Assembly: GCA_010405405.1 (NCBI GenBank)
Contig: MU004231.1
Location: 240,321-304,320 of the forward strand
Source: Microthyrium microscopicum
Lineage: Eukaryota; Ascomycota; Dothideomycetes; Microthyriales; Microthyriaceae
Reading direction: 5' to 3'
DNA length: 64,000 nucleotides
Part shown: positions 1-9,927 of the stretch, piece after piece
How positions within the stretch are numbered: the first letter of the stretch is position 1
Layout: each line of letters opens with the position of its first letter
The notes under the pieces: generated by a model
Database searches by the model: none
The model's input: the letters and a program-made list of their open reading frames with translations, nothing else
What the model was told of the DNA's origin: nothing
Translations under genes and position numbers: made by a program

Positions 1-883
1 CTTGATGCTTGATCCTGTCTCTCAAGCGATCGACCCCACGTCGTCATCATCCAACTCCAATCATCTCCCAGTATCAACTTGTCCTCTCTATCTTCTTGCT
101 GCTTTTTCTCTCTGACGGACTGTCTCCATGAATATCGGATACCGATTCAAGCTCCAACATCATCTAGACCTCGTTGACCTGGCTCATGGACAGCTGATGT
201 TACCTTATCGACCCCCCATCAAACCTACCAGCTCTTCATGGAGCCAGTAAGACGGTGAAATAAACTGCACTATCAGGCCATCTGCGTCCGCCCCAGCCCG
301 GATTCACCAAGCTTGTTTCCAAGCTTGACGGCCCGCATCAACGAGCATCAACGAGCAGCATCGTACGGAGGGGCATACAACGATGTGGTTGTTCCATTGG
401 CTCGGAAACCGGCATGGTTCAGCAGCTACTGCGTGTATTCCACGCGGTTGGTGTCGCTCTGCATTGTTTTTACAAGAAATTCTGGAAAGTTGAGACAGCC
501 ACGACTCCAAAGCATCCACTAGAAGCGGCCTTTTTCTTCAATGAAGCTGCTTGACGTGCAAATCAAACTCGCACGTTTCTCGCCGGACACCTTCTGTAGC
601 TCATTCCTCGCTAGTCTTGCAGTGACATTTGCTTTTTATGCTTTGATCCGATGTGAAATAAGCCGATGGAATCGATGGCATTGGAGCTTCATTAAACTAC
701 CCCAGTACCGGTAGCTTCATCCCTCCTTGACAGCTTCAAATTTCAGCTGCGTCACCTTAAGGCTTAAGCTCACCCCTCCCGACCCATTTGAACAATTTCT
801 TTCTCTCTTTCCAACTTGAATCCTACAACCTACCCATTCGTCTCCTACGTACACATAGCTTCAAACTTGCCCAAGTATTCAAA
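1..883. other. Intergenic region and 5' flank of the glutamate decarboxylase gene
   Basis: No convincing coding sequence is visible here. The short open frames on both strands lack protein-like composition and splice partners. The last 100 bases are pyrimidine-rich (TTTCTTTCTCTCTTTCC around 796-812), as is common for promoters and 5' UTRs of filamentous fungal genes. Confidence 0.5.
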
Positions 884-2732
884 ATGGTTCATCTTGCAGG
901 CATTCCTACCGATCAGGACATTGCCCCAACTACCATCGGCGGTGAAAGTCTAGGAAAGCTCAAGCTTGACTCCATCGGTGAAGAAGATACTTTCACAACT
1001 ACTGTCTATGGATCCAAATATGCTGCCTTGGATCTCCCCAAATATGAAATGCCCGAAACTGAAATGCCCCGCGAAGTAGCCTATCGTATGATCAAGTAAG
1101 CTTCGTGTCATACATCAGCCACTGATGATACAGAGACTAATGTGAATTAGGGACGACTTATCTCTCGATGGCAATCCCACACTCAATCTTGCGAGTTTCG
1201 TTACAACATACATGGAAGAAGAAGCCGAAAAGCTCATGATCGACGGCTTCAGCAAGAACTTCATTGACTACGAAGAGTACCCAGTCTCAGCAGACATTCA
1301 AAACCGTTGCGTATCCATGATTGCACGACTTTACAATGCACCAGTGCATGAGGCTGATTCCAAAGTCATGGGCACCAGCACAATCGGTAGCTCAGAGGCT
1401 ATCATGCTGGGTGTTCTTGCTATGAAGAAGCGTTGGCAAAATCAGCGAAAGGCAGCCGGCAAGCCTTTTGACAAGCCAAACCTTATCATGAACTCTGCAG
1501 TTCAGGTTTGCTGGGAAAAAGCCTGTCGATACTTTGACGTTGAAGAGAAATACGTCTTCTGCACCACTGAGCGATTTGTTATTGATCCCAAGGAGGCTGT
1601 TGAGCTTATTGATGAGAATACCATTGGTATCTGTGCCATTCTTGGTTCAACTTTCAATGGAGAATACGAGTAAGTGCTCATTCCTTTCGACTTAGTATAC
1701 CCTGGCATTCGGGTGATTTCTCCCATCAAGTGCGATGGCTGCCATAACAATTCTTAAACAAAGAAGGCTCTAGTTCCCATTGAGTGCGGTGGGGATTGCA
1801 TCGTTTTTTGCAGACAAGATCAGATCTAGCAAAACAGTCACTGACCGTTATAGGGACGTCAAAGGCCTCAACGATGCGCTAGTTGAGAAGGGTCTAGATA
1901 CCCCCATCCACGGTATGTACTCCTACTTATGCTAACAACATTGCTCACAAATTTGATAGTCGATGCCGCATCAGGCGGTTTCGTCGCTCCCTTCGTCAAC
2001 CCCGATCTCGTCTGGGATTTCCGTCTCCCCAAGGTCGTCAGCATCAACGTCTCCGGCCACAAATACGGCCTCGTATACCCCGGTGTTGGCTGGGTCGTCT
2101 GGCGTGACCCAGAATATCTCCCCACCGAACTCATCTTCAACATCAACTACCTCGGCGCCGACCAAGCATCCTTCACTCTCAACTTTTCGAGAGGTGCCTC
2201 CCAGATCATCGGGCAATACTATCAGCTTATCCGTCTCGGCAAGCGCGGTTACCGTAGTATCATGATGAATCTCGTTCGCACTGCAGACTACCTCAGCGCT
2301 GCCTTGGAGAAAATGGGGATGATCATCTTGAGCAAGACAGGTGGTGAAGGTTTACCTCTCGTCGCATGCCGTCTCGACCCATCGAAAGAGCACCTATATG
2401 ACGAATATGCCATTGCCCATCATCTACGAGAGCGTGGGTGGGTAGTGCCAGCATACACAATGGCTCCACACGCAGAGAAGATGAAGCTGATGCGCGTGGT
2501 TGTGCGAGAAGATTTCACACGGTCGCGCTGTGATGCGCTGATCTGTGACTGGAAGTTAGCGATCGAGACACTTGATGCCATGGATGCGGAGCGAATCAAG
2601 CAAAACAAGGAGCACCAGACGCGCTTCAAGGTGGTTGAGCATATGCGTCGTGGATCTGTGTTGAACACTCACTTTGCTGATGAGGAACACAGTCTCAAGG
2701 GAAAACATGAGAAAACTCATGCTGTGTGCTAG
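884..2732 (+). CDS. GAD1: Glutamate decarboxylase (PLP-dependent)
   Basis: Converts L-glutamate to GABA and CO2 (GABA shunt, cytosolic in fungi). Four exons are inferred: 884-1095, 1151-1669, 1854-1912 and 1960-2732, giving 520 residues, the normal size for eukaryotic GAD. The family signature is complete: the N-terminal YRMIKDD segment crosses intron 1, a GSTFNGEYEDV stretch crosses intron 2, VDAASGGF follows intron 3, and the PLP-binding lysine is in SINVSGHKYG (about residue 298). The start is the ATG at 884 in the context AAAATGG; an upstream in-frame start at 788 would add 32 residues that look like UTR. Intron 2 (184 nt) is long compared with the other two (55 and 47 nt). The gene converges with the PPR gene, 199 bp away. 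No truncation is seen. Confidence 0.95.
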
Positions 2733-2931
2733 AGCTTGCATTGGCTATGGTCCGAGTATGATAGCTTGTGTTCTGGCCTTATGATCATGACTGAAAATGA
2801 AAAATAACAATCGAAAAGACGAGATGACAGAGGATATCTCTTTTCACTACATAGCTCCACAAAGAAATGATCAACTGAATATTATTTCTATCACGTCCGT
2901 AATTATACATACATTACAGGTGTATATACTA

Positions 2932-4683
2932 TCATCCTATTATCCGATGAACCATATCATATGTCACAGTGGGTATCTTCGCATTTTTCGACAAACGGCG
3001 CCAATTCTCCTCTGCCTGATCTCTCATCCCAAGCTTTGCAAACGCGCCAACTACACTCACGGGCAACAGGCCTGGTATAAATACCTCTCCAGCCTCCTCC
3101 ATGGGGGCCAACATCGTATCTGCGTATACATCCCACAGTTCCAGCAAGCGTCGTTGATTCCACTCGCCATCATCATTGCCGTGCTCGCCGAACCCACGAA
3201 ATAGCAAATTCCACACCGCAGTCGTCAGCTTGATATCCGCTTGCGCCATCTCCACCAACAGTCCCATGACGCGTGCAAAGTCGCCATCTACTACAGCGTA
3301 GTACTTGATGAGCGGCAAATATGTCCTTTCATTGGGTACCATGTGCTCCTGCACCAGCCGTTGAACTGCCAGCCGCGTTTCAACAGGTAACCTAGGCCCC
3401 AATCGCAGTAGCTTGCGCACTCGCCGCTTCTCACGCCAGTCTACCATACGCCGTGAAGGAGTAATGGCGCCTCGAGGTCCACAGCGCGCTTTGATTCGTG
3501 CGAGAACCTCGAGACCGGCTGCCACTTCACCAGAGACGACTAAGCCGCCAATGACAAGGTTCAGTACATCAATATCAATAATATTTCCAGACTCTAGCAT
3601 GGCAACGTAGGTTCGTAGGATACCTGCGCGATCGCGCTGGCGGCCGAGCGCGTAGATGCGAGCTGAGTATGCCATATAGTCAATTGGGCCACGACGCTGG
3701 AGTTCTTTCCAGAGATGTGTGGCCATATTGAAGTGCCCGGTCTTGGCAGCGGCGAGATATAAGATGGTCAGAGTGATGTGGTTGCCTTTTGTTTTATGCT
3801 GTTTCTCCATGCGGCGCCAGGTGCGTATAGCGTTGGTAAAGTCAGTCTCGCGAATGATGAGCGATGGCTTAAGACTGAGGTGTATCGCCGTGTCCCAAGC
3901 TGAGCGTGATATGTACAAATTGCTGCTGAGCATGTCGTCCATTATGTGCAAATAAGCGTTGACAAGGTCATGGTTCTGATGCTCAATTAGATCCGGATTT
4001 GAGGCAGCGAGGTAGGAGACGATGCCGCGTAGAAGGCCTTCAGGGATATGATTTGGTCTTGGCTCTGGAAGCTGGAGATATGTCTCGTAGACTGTTGACC
4101 ATGGTGTATGGTTGGTTGACCTTTGGAGCATTTCGCGTAAGCAGTGGTGAATCCGTTTGATTGCCGGGTCAAACGGTTGTGCGGCATTGATGCTAATCGC
4201 ACCTATTGTCTTCCGAGTTTGAGTAGCTTTTGGCAAAGAGCTGGCGATCGTTGGTTTGGCAGGCTCTGTCTCGTTGTAGATATCAACGAGGCTGCGTAAG
4301 TTCTTTATCATTGCTTCGAGTTGTGCCGCGAGAGAAGGCCCTTTAATCTGGTTGGTTTCTAGCCGCTGAAAAGTAGAAGTGTCATCTTCTCCATTGGGCT
4401 TGGGTGGTTTGGTAAGTTCCGATGCTGCGCTTGCTATCGTCCTAATTTTGCCCACGAGCTGTGTTGTATGACTTGAGCTTTCCGATAGCCCTTGTTGACC
4501 AGTAAAGTCAACATTCTTGTTGTTCAAGCTCAATCCGCTGATCCGCGATCGCGTCCATAATGCGAAGGTCGCCACATTAGGACTGCACCCGTCTCGGCGG
4601 CGTTGTATGAATGGGCGAAGGATAGGAAATCGGAGGCGGGTTATGGTCGTTGTCGACGGAAATGGACAGCCCAGGATGAGCAT
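2932..4683 (-). CDS. Mitochondrial pentatricopeptide-repeat-like protein
   Basis: Intronless, 583 residues. The N-terminus is Ser/Thr/Arg-rich and nearly free of acidic residues for the first 45 residues (two runs of arginine around 16-30), as in a mitochondrial presequence. The rest is a series of helical hairpins of PPR type: a block near residues 290-350 (ITLTILYLAAAKTGHFNMA) and another near 455-500 (ERTYLPLIKYYAVVDGDFAR). PPR proteins bind organellar RNA in processing or translation. The ATG at 4683 is used because the open frame above it begins only with a GTG. It is divergent to the mitoribosomal gene mS23, which fits a mitochondrial role. The exact orthologue is not recognised. Confidence 0.72.
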   Translation of the reverse strand: MLILGCPFPSTTTITRLRFPILRPFIQRRRDGCSPNVATFALWTRSRISGLSLNNKNVDFTGQQGLSESSSHTTQLVGKIRTIASAASELTKPPKPNGEDDTSTFQRLETNQIKGPSLAAQLEAMIKNLRSLVDIYNETEPAKPTIASSLPKATQTRKTIGAISINAAQPFDPAIKRIHHCLREMLQRSTNHTPWSTVYETYLQLPEPRPNHIPEGLLRGIVSYLAASNPDLIEHQNHDLVNAYLHIMDDMLSSNLYISRSAWDTAIHLSLKPSLIIRETDFTNAIRTWRRMEKQHKTKGNHITLTILYLAAAKTGHFNMATHLWKELQRRGPIDYMAYSARIYALGRQRDRAGILRTYVAMLESGNIIDIDVLNLVIGGLVVSGEVAAGLEVLARIKARCGPRGAITPSRRMVDWREKRRVRKLLRLGPRLPVETRLAVQRLVQEHMVPNERTYLPLIKYYAVVDGDFARVMGLLVEMAQADIKLTTAVWNLLFRGFGEHGNDDGEWNQRRLLELWDVYADTMLAPMEEAGEVFIPGLLPVSVVGAFAKLGMRDQAEENWRRLSKNAKIPTVTYDMVHRIIG

Positions 4684-4928
4684 AACATACTGCACAGAGT
4701 ACTCATGCAGTTCTACTCGTCAAAATCTTCGGAGAGGTAGTAGTTGAACATGATCGAGGAAGGAAGTTGAGAAGAGTTCGAGATTCGGAGTTGGTCGCGG
4801 AGTTTTTGATCTCAAGCTGGAGCTTCGACCAGCCAATTGAAGCCCGAGAATTCGCCGTCTCCAAGCTCTCACACTCTCTCTTCTTAAACCTTTTTTATCG
4901 ACAACAACCACGACCCACCCATTCCGCA
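4684..4928. promoter_or_regulatory. Shared divergent promoter of the PPR-like and mS23 genes
   Basis: Only 245 bp separate the start codons of two divergently transcribed genes, so both promoters and both 5' UTRs must lie here. No core element was identified with confidence. Confidence 0.6.
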
Positions 4929-5789
4929 ATGGGCAAACACGATTTCCGTCCTGTACAGGTCCTTCGGGCCGCTAATCAGCTCCTCGAAACAAAAGCGATG
5001 CGCATACCGCCGCCATGGCACAAGATCATGCACGATGTACCCCCAAGCGAGTCTGTTGTCAGACCAGTCAAAAGATTTGCCAATTTAAACAGCAAGAGAT
5101 CAAGGAAATCTCGGAGGATGTTCCAGCCTCTAGAGATCACATATCCCGAAGACAAATTACGAACAACCTTTTTCAACGACCACCCATGGGAATTGGCGCG
5201 ACCAAAGGTTGTGCTTGAAGACGACGGCAACGATTCTAAAAACTGGGACTGGAGTAGAATTGAGCAACCGGGGAAAACATTAGATGGTGAAAGGTATGAA
5301 TGGTGGATTCAATTATCTGATTGAGCTAATTCAGTGTACAGCGTCGTTCGTCGACAAATGTGGTTAATAGAACACTTCGTCCCTGGACCTGGCGACGAAC
5401 ACCTAGACAGCGAAACGATTTCCCAACGGGCTTACGACCAGGCCCGCAAAGAATTTTACCAACTAAGATTAAGAGAAGACGTGGAGCGCGAAGTGGCAAA
5501 AGAAGAGACAGTACATCTAGGCACAAGAGAAGACAAACTGTTTGCATGGAATCACATTGGAGAGAGCTTGAATGACAGAAGTTTGAAGGCAGAGGATGAT
5601 GCATTTGAAGAATGGCGAGAGTGGGCTACCACTGATATGGAAGAAGAAGCCGCCAACCGCTCATCGTTATACTCTGGAGCGGGAGATGAGGATCCTTCTA
5701 TTTCTGACGATGTGGCAGAGATCGCAACTGAATACCAGGAGACAGAAGCCGCTAGTGCAGCTGGAGGTCGAAATGCGAATAAGGCTTGA
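4929..5789 (+). CDS. RSM25: Mitochondrial small ribosomal subunit protein mS23 (Rsm25 family)
   Basis: Two exons, 4929-5293 and 5342-5789, 270 residues. The N-terminus (MGKHDFRPVQVLRAANQLLE, then PPPWHKIMHDVPPSE) matches the conserved start of fungal Rsm25/mS23, a structural protein of the mitochondrial 37S subunit. A basic patch (NSKRSRKSRR, about residues 50-60) is followed by the EITYPEDKLRTTFFNDHPWELARPK-type core. The C-terminal 60 residues are acidic. The intron is 48 nt; the acceptor at 5340-5341 (TACAG) keeps the frame, whereas the nearer CAG at 5332-5334 does not. It is divergent to the PPR-like gene. Confidence 0.88.
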
Positions 5790-6181
5790 TAGCTGGCTAC
5801 TGTCACCGTCAATGTAGCCAGAATTCAAAACGCTAGGCCATACCGCGGTCCTGGACATGCATCAAGAGGATTCATGACAATCTTTTTTGACACGCCGATA
5901 CTGTGGAAGCAGAAAAAGGTCGACATATCCGGACCATATATCATCACTTTCAAAGATCACATTACATGTGTTCTGTATCGAAAACTTGCATGAGAGAGAC
6001 TTCGAGGGTTGTTTATATACATACATGTAGGATACCGAATATACCCCCAGCTCATTTTTGGTCATCAAAGGCTCTGATCAAGTTATAATACAGGAATTGG
6101 GTTCTGCCACGAGTCATTTTCATCCTTCGTCTCAAGGCCATTACCAGGTTCTTGGATCGTTTGTAGTTCATCAGGTCGTTT

Positions 6182-7597
6182 TCAGTTCGTTTTGCATCTA
6201 CCCTTGTCGTCCTGTTTGAGGATCTCTTCCCTTATTTCAACATCTGCGCCCGAATCCCCCTCTCCTTCATGAAGAAGAGGAGTATGTTCAGAGGCGATTG
6301 TATCTTCCGATTGCGCGATGTGGCCGGATGGTGCTATGTTTTCCCTTGGAAGTAGGTGTGCGTCTTCTGATTGGGCTATCTGGTCCAAATCTTTTTCGAC
6401 CAGGTGGTAGACCAACTTAAGGCTTTGTATCTGTCCTTCAGACTCTGCGTCGTTTTCCGGAACAAGTGTTGGAATCTGGGTGATAGTGCCGTCAAGTTGG
6501 GCGACCTGTTGTAATGGTTCCGGCACTGTTAGTTCTGAAGACTCCACAGGGGGTTCTTCCACTGTCGATTTTGGAGGCTCTTCCACTGTTGATATGTGAG
6601 GCTCTTCCACTATCGATTCTGGAAGCTCTTCCACTGTCGATTTGTGAGGTTCTTCCACTATCGATTTGGGAGGCTCTTCCGTCGCAGTGGCCGTTGGCTC
6701 TACTTCAGGCGAAGTTTGTTCTCGTTGACTGCGCTCATATTCTTGACGACACCGATGCTTGCATGCTGTACACACACTTCTCGAACACACTCTCGCAGCA
6801 TATTTCCAACTACCCTCCACCCGCAAAATGTCCTTGCAATGATCGCAGTCTAAATGGAGCCGAACGACTTCAATCGACCCCTTACGATTCGCGATCGGCA
6901 ATCCTTTGGAGCTTCGTGTCATCGGTATCATGTCTCCAGTATCATCATCTTTCAACATACCATCCAGCACTACCATCTTGTCAAATTTGCACCACCACAT
7001 TGGCAATCCAGAAGTAGTCGTTCCCCGAAGACTCTGCATAGCTCCCACAGAATGTAATATACAACCCGGCCGAGCTGGAGACATGGGGATAGCTTCTAGT
7101 TCTGGAACTGGATCTTCCAGTTTGCGTGACATAACAATCGGTCGGCCATGGTCATCCCGCATAGTGCCTTTTCTTTCGCGGCTGTGCCAGAGCGCAAATT
7201 TATTCGAGGCGCTGTCATCGCTCTTCGCGGAGCTGGCGACAGATCCACTTCGTTCTCGTTGCTGTCCGAAACTAGGGGAGTGGTTGAGATCTCGAAGATG
7301 GTGCGAGTCGATTCGACGAGGCGTATGGAACAGGTGGTGCTGAGCAACTTGTTGGGCTCCCCGGCCGGGAGAAGATGGAAGACTGTCATGTTTCTGAGAA
7401 GTTGGGGAATCGCTGGGCCCGTCGAGCCAAATGCCCGAGTCTCGTGGGCTCACGAGGTCTGTTTTCTGGGGAGTTGATTCATTGGAGCCGCCATATGTTG
7501 AGTCTGCAGTACTATTTGTTCTGGAAGACCGCGAGCCGAGTTTGATATTGTCAACAAGTTGTTCAAAGGACGATTCTGATGCCACTATTTGCGACAT
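6182..7597 (-). CDS. Fungal protein with a Cys-rich putative zinc-binding motif and an 8-residue repeat
   Basis: Single exon, 471 residues; not recognised. The N-terminal 150 residues are Ser-rich and probably disordered. A globular-looking core (about 175-290) holds six cysteines, C251-x2-C254, then C271, C276, C279 and C283, which resembles a zinc-binding site; a WWCKFDKMVVLDG stretch precedes it. Residues 311-350 are an imperfect 8-residue repeat of type KSTVEEPP. The C-terminal third is acidic, with two copies of IAQSED. No membrane segment or signal peptide. The start ATG at 7597 is the first in frame. Convergent with mS23. Confidence 0.75.
   Translation of the reverse strand: MSQIVASESSFEQLVDNIKLGSRSSRTNSTADSTYGGSNESTPQKTDLVSPRDSGIWLDGPSDSPTSQKHDSLPSSPGRGAQQVAQHHLFHTPRRIDSHHLRDLNHSPSFGQQRERSGSVASSAKSDDSASNKFALWHSRERKGTMRDDHGRPIVMSRKLEDPVPELEAIPMSPARPGCILHSVGAMQSLRGTTTSGLPMWWCKFDKMVVLDGMLKDDDTGDMIPMTRSSKGLPIANRKGSIEVVRLHLDCDHCKDILRVEGSWKYAARVCSRSVCTACKHRCRQEYERSQREQTSPEVEPTATATEEPPKSIVEEPHKSTVEELPESIVEEPHISTVEEPPKSTVEEPPVESSELTVPEPLQQVAQLDGTITQIPTLVPENDAESEGQIQSLKLVYHLVEKDLDQIAQSEDAHLLPRENIAPSGHIAQSEDTIASEHTPLLHEGEGDSGADVEIREEILKQDDKGRCKTN
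6548..6667 (-). repeat. Imperfect 24-bp (8-codon) tandem repeat inside the Cys-motif protein gene
   Basis: Five units encode variants of (K/E/I)S(T/I)VEEPP/H. Units differ at several synonymous and non-synonymous sites, so the array is not freshly amplified. Confidence 0.85.
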
Positions 7598-8540
7598 TTT
7601 GAATTTTATGTTAGGTTGAGATACTATGGGGAAAGAGTAAAATGTAGGTCACGAAGTAACACCAACAACTTTCAGCCTCGCAAGGCTTCCAATAATAGGA
7701 ATTCAATATAGCGATGATTACAGGAAGATAACTTTCAGGGCTAACTGTTGTTGATACGACTGATGTTTCTGGCAATGCTCAAAGGACCAGTGGAAAGCGC
7801 AACTGAGCGGTTTGATATGGCGCCCAAGCGTCTATAGAATGTACCTTCCATCCACCACAGCTTCAGGCATAAAATAGAACTGGGACTCTGCTCCAATGCC
7901 ATTTCAAAGGAGCTTTATGGTCTTGCAAAAGAAACGAACCACACCTCATCGGCGTTAACGCAGAGTTTCAATGACAGGGGTGCAGTGATGGGCAGCACTT
8001 GATTTTGATGTTTGATTCGACAACTCGAAGATACCAGGGCACAACTTCTCCTGACGGCCATTAGAAGTCCAAACAGCAAAAGTTTATACCAAAAAGACTT
8101 ACCAGTAAAAATGTAGCCAAACAAACGTGAACCGACTTCATAAAGAAGACAGAGAAGAAATTAAAATGATTAACAAGTGTGATATTTGATTCTCTCTACG
8201 TCGTTTCATCGACGGACTATCAAATCAACATGTCTTCTTCTCGCCACGACATGAATTCCTCTACTCCTCAGATCATCAGCCTGTCATTTGTCGATGGATA
8301 TGGCAAACAATCCAATGCCTCGCAGCGTTTTCAAACGTCAGCGGTCCATCCAGTCTATCTTATGGCCGTACTTCTTCCAATAACTGTCCATCATCGGTCT
8401 AGATATATCTCGTATGGTCACCTTCAAGTGACCAGGCTATCGTGACGGCAGACGCATCCGGCTCTTCCCAATGCTAATGTCGTGGATCTTGCTTTGAGGC
8501 ATTTTTCATCTTCGTACCGATTCGAAATCCTCTCCACTCT
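7598..8540. other. Intergenic region
   Basis: Holds the promoter of the minus-strand Cys-motif protein gene and the 3' flank of the small secreted protein gene. Open frames here (for example around 8179-8445 on the plus strand) have no protein-like features. Confidence 0.5.
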
Positions 8541-9259
8541 TCACCCATTCTGATCACCATCAAGTCCAAAAACCTCCAAACTCGGCGGAATCCTAAACAA
8601 CAACGGCGCCTGTAGAACATGAACCACCAATTCCCCCGCCTTACCCGCCGTATTATAACCACCAAACTCTCCACATCTATCCATGACCCTAGAATCCGTC
8701 AGTCCATCTATAAACTGAAGCCAATAAACCTCCTCAACGCGATATCCTATCCCCACTTCACACCACCCACACGCTCTCCCAACACAAACCACCAAACCAC
8801 CAAACCACCAAACCACCATATCTCTGCACCCTCAGACACAGACTTACCAGCTCATAGCCCCAACAACATCCCTACACGCCACCTTAACCTCATCCGGCGC
8901 CTTCCTACTCGTAACAACCACCACCGTCCTCTTCAACTCACACAACTTAAGCGGCATATCCGTCCCACACATCGCACCATTCCCCTTCGATTTGAAGTGT
9001 GATATGCAGGATTTTAATTCAGTGCGGTCGATTTCGAGGGTGGGAACGCGGATGCAGGAGGGCGTTATGGTGGATTCGTGGGGTTTTTTGGATCGGACTG
9101 ATGCTAGGGGGATGTTAGTATATGGAATCAAGTAAAGGTGATGGTATGGTATGTGTGGGGAGTATTACGGTCTAAGAGGACGCCGATGGTGGAGGGTATG
9201 GCGAGGGTGTTGGTAAAGAGGGACGCTAGGATGAGGATGAGGATGAGGAGGTGGTTCAT
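8541..9259 (-). CDS. Small secreted six-cysteine protein (effector-like candidate)
   Basis: Reconstructed from three exons: 9169-9259, 8848-9103 and 8541-8688 (164 residues). Exon 1 encodes a clear signal peptide, MNHLLILILILASLFTNTLA, followed by IPSTIG. Intron 1 (65 nt) has a TACTAAC branch site and CCCTAG acceptor. Intron 2 (159 nt) starts GTAAGT and ends GATTCTAG, with a CTGAC-like branch point. The mature part has six cysteines (TPSC, KSC, AMC, KLC, VAC, DRC), enough for three disulfides, and the end of the protein continues the fold with a GEFGGYNT segment. No family is recognised; an Ecp2/Hce2-like fold is only a guess. The exon 3 acceptor is the least certain point, chosen because it is the one that keeps frame without a stop. 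Confidence 0.62.
8786..8817. repeat. 4 x 8-bp microsatellite AAACCACC
   Basis: Four perfect copies of AAACCACC, lying inside the second intron of the small secreted protein gene. Confidence 0.9.
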
Positions 9260-9927
9260 TGTGTGGTGAGATGATATCGTGACATGTTGTTCCTACACGA
9301 CGACGGTTGTAAGGTGTCGTGAGAAGAATATTGTGGAAGTGTAGTTGGAACTTGGGATGTATAGCGCACATACGATAGAACGAATCGGAAGCTGATGACG
9401 AGGATTCGGAGATTTCTACTATAGGTAACTGTATAAGCGATCAAGGTAGGGGACGGCAGAGCGGGAGGGTCACTGCGGGGACACCAGTTTGGGACGAAGC
9501 TGTATCGTTTTTTATATGAATTGATGGCAAGGATGTTGTGGAGGCGGTACTATACTGGACCGGTTGTGGTGGAATGAGGGCTTAATATAGGAGATTGTGG
9601 TCTTGGATCACGAGGTATAGAAAGCCAGAGAGGGTATTGGTTGAGAATGTATATAGATCAATTGTTAACTATAAGCTACCTAAGCTACATGATCAGAAGA
9701 TGAATAAAAAGTTGTTTTCTAACTAACAACGTCCAGGAGGAACTAATATCCCGGGAACCAAACTAACGCCTAATGAGATATTCCATGCATACATGCTTGC
9801 TTGCTTGTAAAGAAGTTCAAAGTCTAAAGCCAAACGCTCCAAGAAACCCTGCCGTAATTCATTGATGTGACTAGCTTTTTATGCTAGATCCGTGATTTCG
9901 CCTTGTAATGCATAACGATCCAAATAC
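9260..9927. other. Intergenic region with promoter of the small secreted protein gene
   Basis: About 670 bp between the bZIP gene 3' end and the secreted protein start. No gene is seen; the sequence is G-rich on the plus strand near 9440-9600. Confidence 0.45.

Noticed and set aside
8179-8445. Plus-strand open frame of 88 codons
   Set aside because: No protein-like motifs, no splice partners and no conserved-looking composition; lies in an intergenic region.
8619-9002. Plus-strand open frame of 127 codons rich in His, Asn, Thr and Pro
   Set aside because: It is the antisense of the spliced secreted-protein gene and its CCA-rich intron repeat; the minus-strand model has a signal peptide and splice signals.
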